Source: Magnetospirillum fulvum
GTDB taxonomy: Bacteria; Pseudomonadota; Alphaproteobacteria; Rhodospirillales; Magnetospirillaceae
Assembly (NCBI RefSeq): GCF_900108475.1
Contig: NZ_FNWO01000002.1
Span: 310,001-374,000 of the forward strand
DNA: 64,000 bases
Direction of reading: 5' to 3'
The notes under the pieces are model-generated. The model searched no databases, had not been told where the DNA came from, and worked only from the letters and a program-made list of their open reading frames with translations. Below are positions 9,547 through 18,211 of the stretch, in pieces. Each line of letters begins with the position of its first letter. Position 1 is the first letter of the stretch. A program made the translations under genes and the position numbers.

Positions 9547-9754
9547 CCCGTGAAAAAGTCCCTCGCTGTCGCTCGGTGTACTTTTTCCCGTTGGATTAAA
9601 AGGAGAAAAATGGGCTAGGGGCGGCCCAGCGCCCATTTTTCGTGTTGAACCAAATCCATCCCCGCGCGGAAAGCTTGATTGAGCATGGGGATTCTTTTTC
9701 AACCGGGGAAAAGTACACTGAGGCCAAAGGCCGAAGGACTTTTTCACGACCGAC
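9547..9754. repeat. Interspersed palindromic repeat, short copy
   Basis: This 208-bp element begins 3 bp after the smc stop. A second copy lies at 61112-61400. Its ends are a perfect 13-bp inverted repeat, CGTGAAAAAGTCC and GGACTTTTTCACG. A further imperfect inner pair is formed by GTACTTTTTCCC and GGGGAAAAGTAC. A central hairpin (AAAAATGGGC with its complement, 9606-9640) could act as a two-way terminator in the convergent smc/atpF gap. No transposase is encoded. It resembles a MITE or large REP-like sequence. Confidence 0.85.
9606..9640. terminator. Hairpin with A and T flanks inside the repeat, possible bidirectional terminator
   Basis: AAAAATGGGC at 9606-9615 pairs perfectly with GCCCATTTTT at 9631-9640, giving a GC-containing stem with U-runs in both transcription directions. 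It lies between the convergent smc and atpF1 genes. Confidence 0.55.
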
Positions 9755-9777
9755 GGGGTAGGGCGAGCCTCAAACGA

Positions 9778-9809
9778 ACAGGGCGGCCCGCTGGTGCGGA
9801 CCGCCCTGT
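9778..9809 (-). terminator. Stem-loop downstream of atpF1
   Basis: ACAGGGCGG at 9778-9786 pairs with CCGCCCTGT at 9801-9809, some 30 nt beyond the atpF1 stop. The stem is strong, but the following sequence on the minus strand is only weakly T-rich, so it may be a terminator or an mRNA-stabilising 3' hairpin. Confidence 0.5.
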
Positions 9810-9837
9810 CGCAAAGCGTATTCCTAGGCGCGCGTGC

Positions 9838-10371
9838 TTAGTGCAGCTTGCCCTGGAGGCCACCGATCGACTGATCGACCAGAGCGCCGCGCTGAGCGGC
9901 GGACAGGCTGTCGCCGATCACACTGGTGGCGGCGGCGATCGCGATATCGACGGCGGTGTGCTGAACTTCCTTCAGCGCCTGGGCTTCGGCCTGGGCGATG
10001 CGGTCAAGCGCCATCTGTTCGCGCCGCTTCATCTGGATTTCCAGATCGCGGGCGGCCTGATGGGCCAGACGCTCGGCTTCGGCCTTGGCGTGGGCGATGA
10101 TTTCCTCGGCCTCGCGCATCGCGTCGCGCTGCTTGCGCTGATAGGTGGCGAGCAGCTCCTGCGCTTCCTCGCGCAGGCGATGAGCCTCGTCGATCCGGCC
10201 CTTGATCTTGGCGGACCGGGCGTCGAGGGCGGCGGCGATGGCGCGGGCCACCGGACGCCAAGCCAGACCGATCACCAGCAGGAAGGAGACGTTGACCCAA
10301 AAATGGGCCTCGGTATAGAACGGACCGGCGTGGGCGGCGGCCTCGCTCGCGGCATAAGCGGTGGAGATCAT
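9838..10371 (-). CDS. atpF1: ATP synthase F0 subunit b
   Basis: This is one of the two peripheral-stalk subunits of the F0F1 ATP synthase. The 177-residue protein has one N-terminal membrane segment (about 24-45, in [15 protein letters not shown]) followed by a long charged coiled coil (residues 50-160). The ATG overlaps the stop of the b' gene (ATGA). With the separate b' gene upstream, this is the heterodimeric stalk typical of alphaproteobacteria and phototrophs. It is the last gene of the F0 operon; F1 genes are not in the window. Confidence 0.93.
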   Translation of the reverse strand: MISTAYAASEAAAHAGPFYTEAHFWVNVSFLLVIGLAWRPVARAIAAALDARSAKIKGRIDEAHRLREEAQELLATYQRKQRDAMREAEEIIAHAKAEAERLAHQAARDLEIQMKRREQMALDRIAQAEAQALKEVQHTAVDIAIAAATSVIGDSLSAAQRGALVDQSIGGLQGKLH

Positions 10372-10862
10372 CGGCCCTGCTCCTTAAACGCGGCGGTCAC
10401 CGAAGCGTCCAGCCGGGCCGGATCGGCCGCCTGTCCGACCAGACGCTCGACCACCGAAGCGGCGACGTCGATGGCGACGGCACGGACGTTGGCCAGGGCC
10501 TGGGTCTTGGCGGCGGCGATGCGCTGCTCGCCGGATTTGATCAGGTCGGCAAGATGCGCGGCCTGGGCTCGGCTGCGTTCGTCGGCCTCACGGGCGAGAC
10601 GGTCGGCAGCTTCGCGAATGACTTTCTGGGCCTGGGCCCGGGACTCGGCCAGCGCCTTTTCATAGGCGGCCACGGCGGCGTCGGCTTCGGCCTTCAGCTG
10701 CGCGGCTTTGTCGAGGTTGTCGTCGATCCTGCGCTGACGCTCGTCGAGAACGGCGCCGATCTTGGGCAGGGCCACCAGGGCCATCAACGCATAGAGCGCG
10801 ATGAAGGTGAGCAACAGCCAGAATAGCTGCGGCGTGAACAATGCCGGGTCGAACTGGGGCAT
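10368..10862 (-). CDS. atpF2: ATP synthase F0 subunit b'
   Basis: This is the second peripheral-stalk subunit. The 164-residue protein has an N-terminal membrane segment (residues 11-35, starting after [10 protein letters not shown]) and then a charged coiled coil rich in Ala, Glu and Arg. The PQLFW and LPKI sequences at the membrane segment are typical of b' rather than b. It lies between atpE and atpF1, and its stop overlaps the atpF1 start. The upstream gap to atpE is 120 bp and contains no gene. Confidence 0.93.
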   Translation of the reverse strand: MPQFDPALFTPQLFWLLLTFIALYALMALVALPKIGAVLDERQRRIDDNLDKAAQLKAEADAAVAAYEKALAESRAQAQKVIREAADRLAREADERSRAQAAHLADLIKSGEQRIAAAKTQALANVRAVAIDVAASVVERLVGQAADPARLDASVTAAFKEQGR

Positions 10863-10982
10863 CCCGGAAGCTCCTGGAGAATGAGGGACGAGCGAGCTTT
10901 TCTCCCCCCCGAAGACGGGGTGGGCCGCGACCGGGAAATCCCTGCGCGGCGCCGTTCCCGTCCTCCGAGGAGAACCGCCGTC

Positions 10983-11207
10983 CTACTTGAAGAGGATCAT
11001 CAGCGAAATGACCAGGGCGAACAGCGCGATGGCTTCGGTCACCGCAAAGCCGATCCAGGCATAAAGCTCGACGTTAGACTTGGCCGACGGGTTGCGGCCA
11101 ACAGTAGCGATCAGGGACGACCAAACCGAGCCGACGCCGACACCCGAACCGATCACACCGATGGCGGCCAGACCAGCACCGATCACTTTCGCAGATTCGT
11201 AATCCAT
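10983..11207 (-). CDS. atpE: ATP synthase F0 subunit c
   Basis: This is the proton-carrying rotor subunit. The 74-residue protein folds as two membrane helices joined by the polar loop ATVGRNPSAK. The essential carboxylate is the Glu in GFAVTEAIALFAL of helix 2. The ATG at 11207 was chosen to give the MDYESAK start that matches family length, with AAGGAG 10 nt upstream; a TTG three codons earlier sits too close to that ribosome-binding site. Confidence 0.95.
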   Translation of the reverse strand: MDYESAKVIGAGLAAIGVIGSGVGVGSVWSSLIATVGRNPSAKSNVELYAWIGFAVTEAIALFALVISLMILFK

Positions 11208-11261
11208 GTTCCTCAAGCTCCTTCAAGGACAGAAAATCAAGCCTCGGACCCGCCGCCGGCT

Positions 11262-12005
11262 TTAATGCATGTGGATGGCATCGTGCAGATAAATGCAGGT
11301 CAGCACGGTGAAGACATAAGCCTGCAAGAGGGCGATACCGATTTCCAGTACCGTCACCGCCGACAGGAAGGCGAAGGGAAGAACGCCCGGCAGGATATAC
11401 ATCGACCCCAGGGTGACGACAAAGCCGCCCAGAATCTTCAAGATGATATGCCCGGCGGTCATGTTCGCGAACAGTCGGACCGACAGGCTGATCGGACGCG
11501 ACAGATACGAAATGATCTCGATCGGAACCAACACGACCGCGGTCACCAGCGGCGCCCCTTCCGGGAAGAACATCCGCAGGAAGTGGAAGCCGTGACGCCA
11601 GAAGCCGATCAGGGTCACACCGACGAACACCACCGCCGCCAGGGCGAAGGTGACGATGATATGGCTGGTGTAGGTGAAGCCGATCGCGGGGATCGGCAGC
11701 AGCCCCAGCACGTTGCCGAACAGCACGAACATGAACAGGGTGAAGATGAAGGGGAAATAGCGTCGCCCTTCGGACCCGACATTGTCGCGCAACATTCCGG
11801 CGATGAATTCGTAGAAAATTTCCGCCAACGACTGCCAGCGCCCCGGAACCAGGGCGCGCGAGCGGACCGACAGCGTCAGGAACAGGGTGGTCAGACAGAC
11901 CGCCAGCACCATCATCGCCGCCGAGTTCGTGAACGAGATGTCCACGCCCGCGACCTTGAGGGGAACCAACGGCAGGATCTTGAACTGTTCGATTGGATTA
12001 GCCAC
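11262..12005 (-). CDS. atpB: ATP synthase F0 subunit a
   Basis: This is the membrane subunit forming the proton half-channels. The 247-residue protein has six predicted membrane segments and the essential Arg in the conserved SLSVRLFANMTAGH stretch (about residues 170-185). The RYFPFIFTLFMFVLFGN segment is also family typical. It follows atpI and precedes atpE in the standard order. The upstream gap to atpI is 12 bp. Confidence 0.96.
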   Translation of the reverse strand: MANPIEQFKILPLVPLKVAGVDISFTNSAAMMVLAVCLTTLFLTLSVRSRALVPGRWQSLAEIFYEFIAGMLRDNVGSEGRRYFPFIFTLFMFVLFGNVLGLLPIPAIGFTYTSHIIVTFALAAVVFVGVTLIGFWRHGFHFLRMFFPEGAPLVTAVVLVPIEIISYLSRPISLSVRLFANMTAGHIILKILGGFVVTLGSMYILPGVLPFAFLSAVTVLEIGIALLQAYVFTVLTCIYLHDAIHMH

Positions 12006-12017
12006 TGCACGCCTCTT

Positions 12018-12371
12018 TCAATGGTCCTGCGCCTGTCCGGCGCGCCGTTGCGCCTGGCCGAAACCGACCGTCTGATCCAGGCCGCGCATGACGCGGAGAA
12101 CATTCATGATACCGGCTGCTCCTCCCAGGAAGAGAAACAGCAGCATCAGCCAAGGACCGGTTCTCAGCCACAGGTCAAGCACCCAGCCAAGCCCCGTCCC
12201 CAGCACCAGCCCGACAACGAGTTCGATGCCGATGCGAAAGCCCAGCCCCATGCTGGTGGGGCCGCCCTTGCGCTCCGCCTCCCGGCCGGAATCTTCTTCC
12301 TCCCGTTTCCGCGCTTCGCGCAGACGGGACTCGAATTCGTCCAGGGACGGGGTCGTCTCGGGGTCAGCCAT
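12018..12371 (-). CDS. atpI: ATP synthase-associated protein AtpI
   Basis: This is a small membrane protein encoded at the head of F0 operons and implicated in c-ring assembly or Mg2+ supply in other bacteria. The 117-residue form has a charged N-terminus (residues 1-42, rich in Glu and Arg), then two hydrophobic segments containing GIELVVGLVLGTGLGW and MLLFLFLGGAAGIMNV. The ATG at 12371 has GAGG eight nt upstream; an in-frame start 27 codons earlier lacks support. First gene of the atpIBE-b'-b operon. Confidence 0.9.
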   Translation of the reverse strand: MADPETTPSLDEFESRLREARKREEEDSGREAERKGGPTSMGLGFRIGIELVVGLVLGTGLGWVLDLWLRTGPWLMLLFLFLGGAAGIMNVLRVMRGLDQTVGFGQAQRRAGQAQDH

Positions 12372-12641
12372 GCCGTAATCCTCGAAAAGCCCCCATTGGC
12401 CCGACGGTGCCAAAAGCGCGGGCACCATAAGGGGTAGGCCCACCCGTGTCAAGGCCGGAAACCATTCGGGCTAACATCCTGTAATGTCAGCCTTAATTCG
12501 TTTCGATTTGGTGACGGTTCCGGGGAAAGCCGGGTGGGGTGGGGCGAGGCGCCCAACCCGAAGGGGTGGCGCGGGGGCTTGGCCCCGTCGCGAAAAGGCG
12601 CCCGCCGATCGGTTCCCCGTCAGCGAGCGCCCGCGATTGGA

Positions 12642-13349
12642 TCAAAACGCGCTGTCGTCGAAGCCGCCGTCAAAGCCGCTGTCGCCGAAATCGCCGCCGC
12701 CGTCATAGCCGCCGGTATCGGCGACCTGGGTGTCATAGGACACCGGAGCAGCCGCAGGATCGGCGGCGGGGGGGACATGGGGCGCAGCGGCCGCCGCTGC
12801 GGCATGGCCGCCACCGAACATGTTGGACAGTCCCTCGGCCAGCATCACGCCGCCCGCGACGCCGACAGCGGTTCCTGCTGCGGTCCTAAGAAAGCTGCCG
12901 CCCGCCGACGGCGCGCCGCCCCACGGGCTTTGCTGGGGCTGACCGAAACCGGGCTGGGGATAGCCGGGTTGGCCATAGGCGGGCTGACCGCCGCCAAAGC
13001 CGGGCTGGCCGTAGTTGGGAGGAGGGGCGGCGGGGGTCTGCGGCACCCGCGAGCGGCCCCACGGGTTGAGGCCGGAGAACAATCCCCCGCCCGCGGGCTG
13101 CGGCGCGGGCTGAGCGGCGCGGGCCTGGGCCTCGGCCAACTGGCGCTGCAATTCGGCGATGCGGGCCTCGGCCTCGGTGAGGGCCTGCTCCTGCACCACT
13201 ACCGCCTGGACCAACTGGTAGGGGGCGTCGGGAATCTGTCTGATCGAGGCGAGGATCAGCGCCTCGGCCTCGGAATCCTTGGGGGAGCCGGCCAGACGCG
13301 CCAGCCGGTCGAAGACGCTCTGGATCAAGGATCGTTCCTGGGGGGTCAT
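12642..13349 (-). CDS. DUF2076 family protein
   Basis: This 235-residue protein begins MTPQERSLIQ, the start typical of DUF2076. It has an N-terminal helical domain (1-95) with a coiled-coil tail. A Gly/Gln/Pro/Tyr-rich linker follows (about 110-155, with PGFGGGQPAYGQPGY-like repeats), then an Ala/Gly hydrophobic segment. The acidic Asp/Gly/Phe-rich C-terminus contains DFGDSGFDGGFDD. The function of the family is not established. The start at 13349 removes an unsupported N-terminal extension. It is downstream of prfC, separated by a stem-loop. Confidence 0.82.
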   Translation of the reverse strand: MTPQERSLIQSVFDRLARLAGSPKDSEAEALILASIRQIPDAPYQLVQAVVVQEQALTEAEARIAELQRQLAEAQARAAQPAPQPAGGGLFSGLNPWGRSRVPQTPAAPPPNYGQPGFGGGQPAYGQPGYPQPGFGQPQQSPWGGAPSAGGSFLRTAAGTAVGVAGGVMLAEGLSNMFGGGHAAAAAAAPHVPPAADPAAAPVSYDTQVADTGGYDGGGDFGDSGFDGGFDDSAF

Positions 13350-13392
13350 GGTCTTTGCCTTAGAGATGGTTGCGACAAACCGCCCACAATCT

Positions 13393-13412
13393 GGGGGGCG
13401 AATCGCCCCCCG
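13393..13412 (-). terminator. Stem-loop downstream of prfC
   Basis: GGGGGGCGA pairs with TCGCCCCCC across a 2-nt spacer, 66 nt beyond the prfC stop on the minus strand. No clear U-run follows, so termination is inferred from the strength of the stem and its position. Confidence 0.5.
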
Positions 13413-13477
13413 TCCAGTGCCGTCCGTGTTCGATTTCGGCGAACCTTTGATTTCAACGGTCGCCCTAATCCGTTCGG

Positions 13478-15064
13478 TTAGTGCTGCTCGCGGGTCGCGG
13501 TAAAGCGGACGGTTTCGAAATCCTGCTGGGCGCGGGTCAATTGCCACGAATTGCGGGCGAGATAGACCAGCCCGCCGTCGCGATCCTCGGCCATGTTGGA
13601 TTTGTTGGAATCGATGAAGCGGCGCAACATCGCGTCGTCGTCGCAGGCGACCCAGCGGGCGGTGACGAACGGTGCTTCCTCGAACCCGGCCTTGATCGAA
13701 TATTCGCTTTCGATCCGGGTGGTCAGCACGTCGAACTGCAACGGGCCGACCACGCCGACGATCCAGGTCGAGCCGTCCTGCGGCTTGAACACCTGACTGA
13801 CGCCTTCCTCGGCCAGATCCTCCAGCGCCTTTTTCAGCTGCTTGGCCTTCATCGGATCGTCGAGGCGGACCCGGCGCAGCACTTCGGGGGCGAAGGTCGG
13901 GATGCCGAGGAAGTTCAGATCCTCGGTTTCCGACAAGGTGTCGCCGATCCGCAACTGGCCGTGATTGGGGATGCCCATGATGTCGCCGGGGAACGCCTCT
14001 TCGGCCAGTTCGCGGTCGCGGGCGAGGAAGAACACCGGGTTGACCAGAGCCATCGCCTTGCCGGTGCGGATGTGGCGCAGCTTCATGCCGCGCCGGAAGG
14101 TGCCCGAGCAGATGCGGAAGAAGGCGATCCGGTCGCGGTGGTTGGGGTCCATGTTGGCCTGGACCTTGAACACGAAGCCGGTGACCTTGGCCTCGTCCGG
14201 AGCGACGGTGCGGGTCGCGGCCTTGCGCGCCATCGGCGGCGGCGACAACCGTCCGACGCCGCGCAGCAATTCGGCGACGCCGAAGGTCTTCAGCGCGCTA
14301 CCGAAGAACACCGGGGTCTGGTGGCCGGCGCGGAACGCCTCGATATCGAATTCGGGGAAGCCGGCGCGGACCAGTTCGACCTCTTCGCGCAGCTTTTCCG
14401 CCGCCACCTTGCCGACGGCGCGGTCGAGTTCGGGCGAATCCAGGGTGGCGTCGAGGCCGATTTCGGCGATGTGATCGCCGCGACCGGGATCGAACAGAAT
14501 GACGCGGTCGCGGGTCAGGTCGTAAACGCCCTTCAGATCGCGCCCCATCCCGATCGGCCAGGTCACCGGCGAGACGTCGAGCGCCAGCGTCTTCTCGATC
14601 TCGTCGAGCAGGTCGAAGGTCTCGCGGCCTTCACGGTCAACCTTGTTGATGAAGGTGACGATCGGCACGTCGCGCAGACGACAGACCTCGAACAGCTTGC
14701 GGGTCTGGGTCTCGATGCCCTTCGCCGCGTCCAGCACCATGATCGCCGAATCGACGGCGGTGAGGGTGCGGTAGGTGTCCTCGGAAAAGTCTTCGTGGCC
14801 GGGGGTGTCGAGCAGGTTGAAGGTCAGCCCTTCATGCTCGAACGTCATCACCGAGGCCGACACCGAAATGCCGCGCTCTTTTTCGATCGCCATCCAGTCC
14901 GAGCGGGTGCGGCGCTGTTCGCCGCGCGCACGCACCGCACCGGCCAACTGGATCGCTCCGCCGAACAGCAGCAGCTTTTCCGTCAGCGTGGTCTTACCCG
15001 CATCGGGGTGGGAGATGATGGCGAAAGTGCGCCGAAGCGCGATATGGTCGGTCAGCGAGCTCAT
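13478..15064 (-). CDS. prfC: Peptide chain release factor 3
   Basis: This GTPase recycles RF1/RF2 from the ribosome after peptide release. The 528-residue protein has G1 HPDAGKTT at about 19-26, a G2 region around EKERGIS, G3 DTPGHED near 90, and G4 NKVD near 144. RF3-specific C-terminal domains follow. Length is normal. It is transcribed divergently from the small 15126 gene and followed by a stem-loop. Confidence 0.96.
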   Translation of the reverse strand: MSSLTDHIALRRTFAIISHPDAGKTTLTEKLLLFGGAIQLAGAVRARGEQRRTRSDWMAIEKERGISVSASVMTFEHEGLTFNLLDTPGHEDFSEDTYRTLTAVDSAIMVLDAAKGIETQTRKLFEVCRLRDVPIVTFINKVDREGRETFDLLDEIEKTLALDVSPVTWPIGMGRDLKGVYDLTRDRVILFDPGRGDHIAEIGLDATLDSPELDRAVGKVAAEKLREEVELVRAGFPEFDIEAFRAGHQTPVFFGSALKTFGVAELLRGVGRLSPPPMARKAATRTVAPDEAKVTGFVFKVQANMDPNHRDRIAFFRICSGTFRRGMKLRHIRTGKAMALVNPVFFLARDRELAEEAFPGDIMGIPNHGQLRIGDTLSETEDLNFLGIPTFAPEVLRRVRLDDPMKAKQLKKALEDLAEEGVSQVFKPQDGSTWIVGVVGPLQFDVLTTRIESEYSIKAGFEEAPFVTARWVACDDDAMLRRFIDSNKSNMAEDRDGGLVYLARNSWQLTRAQQDFETVRFTATREQH

Positions 15065-15125
15065 GGTGCTGGGTTTTCGTCGGAACCGGAGCGAGAATCA
15101 AGAAAATAGCAAAGGAGCCTTGTCG

Positions 15126-15323
15126 GTGCGTATCGACATCCCCCTCGATCTCGCCCAGCGCTTGTACGCTGCCGCCCGGACTCTGGGCCGCAAACCCGAG
15201 GAATGCGCGCTCGACGCGATCCGAACCTTCGTCATTGATTGCGAGGACGCCGCCACCTTGCGCAGCCAGTTGGGCGGCAGCACCGATTACGTCGTCCGTA
15301 TCCAGGATTACGGGATCGATTGA
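15126..15323 (+). CDS. Small ribbon-helix-helix-like protein, unidentified
   Basis: This 65-residue protein begins VRIDIPLDLAQRLYAAARTLGRKPEE. That is a short strand followed by two helices, reminiscent of CopG/Arc ribbon-helix-helix proteins, although the C-terminal part (residues 40-65) matches nothing I recognise. The GTG at 15126 has AAGGAG 8 nt upstream, which supports translation. No toxin-like partner lies next to it; the neighbours are prfC (divergent) and ychF (convergent). It might be a small regulator. Confidence 0.6.
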   Translation: MRIDIPLDLAQRLYAAARTLGRKPEECALDAIRTFVIDCEDAATLRSQLGGSTDYVVRIQDYGID

Positions 15324-15410
15324 AGGCGGAGCGGACAAATTCCGCTGCGCGGCCGGGCGACCGCCCGGACCCGTTTCTTTTTATTTCAATGATTTAGAAA
15401 CAGCCGACCC

Positions 15411-15446
15411 GTCATGGCCGGCCCCCGGGTCAAGCCCGGGGGTGAC
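15411..15446. repeat. REP-like palindrome, copy A
   Basis: This is a GC-rich palindrome with the core CCCCGGGTCAAGCCCGGGG and outer GTCA/TGAC pair, followed by CCCCAAAA. A close relative with the same flank is at 37197-37238. Palindromes of this type are common intergenic repeats in alphaproteobacteria. Confidence 0.75.
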
Positions 15447-15475
15447 GACCCCAAAACGCTAGATATCCGGAGGGT

Positions 15476-15525
15476 TCGGGAGGCCAAAGCCTCCCGATTA
15501 GGGGTTTGGGGGCAAACGCCCCCAA
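15476..15525 (-). terminator. Two stem-loops downstream of ychF
   Basis: TTGGGGGC (15506-15513) pairs with GCCCCCAA (15518-15525) five nt after the ychF stop. A second stem, TCGGGAGGC/GCCTCCCGA, lies at 15476-15497. Both point to 3' end formation of the ychF transcript; U-runs are weak. Confidence 0.55.
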
Positions 15526-15529
15526 CAAT

Positions 15530-16633
15530 CTAGACGTTGAACAGGAAGTGGAAGATGTCGCCGTCCTGGACGACGTATTCCTTGCCCTCCAGCCGCATCT
15601 TGCCTGCTTCCTTCGATCCGGCCTCGCCACCGCAGGCGATGAAATCGTCATAGGCGATGGTTTCGGCGCGGATGAAGCCGCGTTCGAAATCGGTGTGGAT
15701 CACCCCGGCGGCGTTGGGAGCCTTGGCCCCCTTCTGCACCGTCCAGGCGCGGGCTTCCTTGGGACCGACGGTGAAGAAGGTGACGAGGTGGAGCAACTCG
15801 TACCCGGCGCGGATCACCCGGGTCAGGCCGGTTTCGCCCAGCCCCAGGGTTTCGAGGAACTCGGTCCGCTCTTCGTCCGAACCGATCTGGGCGATTTCGG
15901 CTTCGATCGCCGCCGAGATCACGACATGGCTGTTGCCCTCGGCGGCGGCAAAGGCGGCGACCTTGGCCGAGAAATCGTTGCCGGTGGCGGCGCTGGCCTC
16001 ATCGACGTTGCAGACATAAAGGACCGGCTTGGTCGTCATCAGGCCCAGCGTGCGGACGATCCGGCGCTGTTCCTCGTCGTCGAAGCGGACGGTGCGGGCG
16101 GGCTTGCCTTCGCGCAGGGCGGCCAGCAGCGGCGCCATCACTTCGACCTGGGCCTTGGCGTCCTTGTCGTTGTTCTTCGCTTTCTTCTCGAGCGGCGTGA
16201 AGCGGCGTTCGAGCGAATCGAGGTCGGCCAGCATCAACTCGGTCTCGATCGTCTCGGCATCGCGGACCGGATCGACATTGCCCTCGACATGGGTGATGTC
16301 GCCATCCTCGAAACAGCGCAGGACGTGAACGATCGCATCGACCTCGCGGATGTTGGCGAGGAACTGGTTACCCAGCCCTTCGCCCTTGCTGGCGCCGCGC
16401 ACCAGACCGGCGATATCGACGAATTCAAGCTGGGTGGGGATTTCCTTCTGGCTCTTGGCGATCGCGACCAGCCGGTCGAGCCGGGGATCGGGCACGGCGA
16501 CGCGGCCGACATTCGGCTCGATGGTGCAGAAGGGGTAATTGGCCGCCTGAGCCGCCGCGGTCTGGGTCAGCGCGTTGAACAGGGTGCTCTTGCCGACGTT
16601 GGGCAGGCCGACGATGCCGCAATTGAAGCCCAT
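15530..16633 (-). CDS. ychF: Redox-regulated ATPase YchF
   Basis: This Obg-related P-loop protein binds ribosomes and prefers ATP over GTP. The 367-residue protein has G1 GLPNVGKST at 9-17, DIAG (switch II) near 74, an NVDE G4 equivalent near 203, and the C-terminal TGS-type domain ending [17 protein letters not shown]. Length is normal. It lies 6 bp downstream of pth in a translation-related cluster rplY-pth-ychF. Confidence 0.96.
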   Translation of the reverse strand: MGFNCGIVGLPNVGKSTLFNALTQTAAAQAANYPFCTIEPNVGRVAVPDPRLDRLVAIAKSQKEIPTQLEFVDIAGLVRGASKGEGLGNQFLANIREVDAIVHVLRCFEDGDITHVEGNVDPVRDAETIETELMLADLDSLERRFTPLEKKAKNNDKDAKAQVEVMAPLLAALREGKPARTVRFDDEEQRRIVRTLGLMTTKPVLYVCNVDEASAATGNDFSAKVAAFAAAEGNSHVVISAAIEAEIAQIGSDEERTEFLETLGLGETGLTRVIRAGYELLHLVTFFTVGPKEARAWTVQKGAKAPNAAGVIHTDFERGFIRAETIAYDDFIACGGEAGSKEAGKMRLEGKEYVVQDGDIFHFLFNV

Positions 16634-16639
16634 TTGGGT

Positions 16640-17356
16640 CTAATCCTTCCTGAAGGGTTTGGTCATCGCCGCACGCAGCGCCTCGGCCAAGGCACCGCCG
16701 GGGGGCGGGGGCGGTTCGGAGGGAGGCGCGACGGGCGCGGCTCCCGACGGGAGCGCGGGCGCGGGGGGGCGCGGGGTCTTGGGCTTGGGCGGCTGGGTCA
16801 GGACGCTGACGCGGTTCATGAAACCGGCCTCGTCGCCGCCGAGCAGCAACGGCAAGGACTCAGCCACGGCGTCGAGCAGCGGCGGCAGCCAGCTTTCGTC
16901 GGCCTTGGCGAAATCGGACAGCACATAGCCCGCCACCCGATCCTTGTCGCCGGGATGGCCGATGCCGAGCCGGACCCGGCGATAGTCCTTGCCGAGATGG
17001 GAATCGATGCTTTTGAGGCCGTTATGGCCCCCGGCCCCGCCGCCGGTCTTGACCCGCAGCCGACCGGGCGGCAGATCGAGTTCGTCATGCAGCACGACGA
17101 TGTCGGACAGGGGAATCTTGAGGAAGCGGGCCGCCGCCGCGACCGACTGGCCGGACAGGTTCATGAAGGTGGCGGGTTTGAGGACCAGCACCTTCTCGCC
17201 GCCGATGCTTCCCTCGGCGGTCTCGCCCTGGAAGCGCGACCGCCAAGGTCCGAAGGAATGGCGGCGGACCAGAAGGTCCGCCGCCATGAAGCCGATATTA
17301 TGCCGATTCCTGGCGTAGTCCGGGCCGGGATTGCCCAGTCCCACCAGTAACAGCAT
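16640..17356 (-). CDS. pth: Peptidyl-tRNA hydrolase
   Basis: This enzyme releases tRNA from prematurely dissociated peptidyl-tRNA. The 238-residue protein has the catalytic N-x9-HNIG region ([15 protein letters not shown], His19-20), FMNLSG near 65, the HDELD motif near 93 and GGHNGLKS near 113. A Pro/Ala-rich tail of about 45 residues ([14 protein letters not shown]...) extends beyond the core domain. It lies 1 bp after rplY, a common gene pair. Confidence 0.96.
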   Translation of the reverse strand: MLLLVGLGNPGPDYARNRHNIGFMAADLLVRRHSFGPWRSRFQGETAEGSIGGEKVLVLKPATFMNLSGQSVAAAARFLKIPLSDIVVLHDELDLPPGRLRVKTGGGAGGHNGLKSIDSHLGKDYRRVRLGIGHPGDKDRVAGYVLSDFAKADESWLPPLLDAVAESLPLLLGGDEAGFMNRVSVLTQPPKPKTPRPPAPALPSGAAPVAPPSEPPPPPGGALAEALRAAMTKPFRKD

Positions 17357-17357
17357 G

Positions 17358-17978
17358 TCAGCCGGCAGCGGCCGGAGCCGCCGCTTCGCCCTCGGCCGCG
17401 GCCAGAGCCACGGTCGGCGCGGAGATCGAGATCACGGTGACCTCGGGCGACAGGTGGTAGGGCTTCACCCCGGCGGGGAGAGCGATGTCCTTCAGGTGGA
17501 CCGAATGACCGATCTCAAGCGCCGAGATATCGACGGTCAGGCCGTGCGGGATCGCATCGGGGCTGCACACCAGCTCGATTTCGTGCAGTTCGATATTGAC
17601 GACGCCGCCCTTCTTGACGCCCGGGGACTTCAGCTCGTTGGCGACGTGGACCGGCACCTTGACGTGGATGGCATGGTCGGCCGACACGCGCAGGAAATCG
17701 ACGTGGACCGGCTGGTCCGAAACCGGGTGGAACTGGACGTCGCGGGCCAGGGCGCGCTCGCGGCTGCCGTTGCCGAGATCGATGTCGAACAGCTGGGTGT
17801 AGAAACCGGGCTTGTTCAGCTGGGCCCACAGAACGCGGGGATCGAACTGGACGAGGACGGCAGCCTGCTTTTCGCCGTAAATAACTCCGGGCACCTTACC
17901 GGAACGACGAACGGCACGGGCGGCCCCCTTTCCGCTCCGATCGCGCAATTCAGCGACGATAGAGATCGCATCAGACAT
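17358..17978 (-). CDS. rplY: 50S ribosomal protein L25/general stress protein Ctc
   Basis: This is the 5S rRNA-binding ribosomal protein of the longer TL5/Ctc type. The 206-residue protein has an N-terminal L25 domain ([21 protein letters not shown]) and a C-terminal beta domain, ending in an Ala-rich tail ([14 protein letters not shown]). The ATG at 17978 follows CAGGAGTAAATCC, and residues before it in the open frame show no family similarity. First gene of rplY-pth-ychF. Confidence 0.95.
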   Translation of the reverse strand: MSDAISIVAELRDRSGKGAARAVRRSGKVPGVIYGEKQAAVLVQFDPRVLWAQLNKPGFYTQLFDIDLGNGSRERALARDVQFHPVSDQPVHVDFLRVSADHAIHVKVPVHVANELKSPGVKKGGVVNIELHEIELVCSPDAIPHGLTVDISALEIGHSVHLKDIALPAGVKPYHLSPEVTVISISAPTVALAAAEGEAAAPAAAG

Positions 17979-18177
17979 GGATTTACTCCTGACAGGACAA
18001 AAGGCGCGGCCTCCAGGGGTGCCGCGCTTGAAAGGGGGTCGTTTACACCGTCCGACCTCGTTTTGGCAAGGAAAGATACCGGCCAAGCCTCGGCTTAAGC
18101 GACTGGCCGGTATCCGGCCGCCATTGCGGCGGCGGCCAAGCGAGCGGAGGCGAGCGCTTGGGCCAAGGGACAATACA

Positions 18178-18204
18178 ACCGGCCAAGTCTTTGGCCGGTT
18201 GGTA
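18178..18204 (-). terminator. Stem-loop downstream of the cytochrome b561 gene
   Basis: AACCGGCCAA pairs perfectly with TTGGCCGGTT about 8 nt beyond the stop of the 18212-18910 gene. A related ACCGGCCA/TGGCCGGT pair lies nearby at about 18079-18112, so this short gap carries two similar palindromes. The U-run is poor. Confidence 0.5.
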
Positions 18205-18211
18205 TGAAGGA

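Noticed and set aside
9097-9747. Small ORFs spanning the repeat near 9547 and 61112 that share similar N-termini (KKSFGLWPQCTFPR)
   Set aside because: The shared peptide is a translation of the terminal part of the repeat; reading frames differ downstream and no ribosome-binding site is seen.
10881-12437. A 518-residue plus-strand open frame across the F0 genes
   Set aside because: It is fully covered by atpE, atpB and atpI on the minus strand, and its predicted protein is low-complexity His/Gln/Arg/Asp without motifs.
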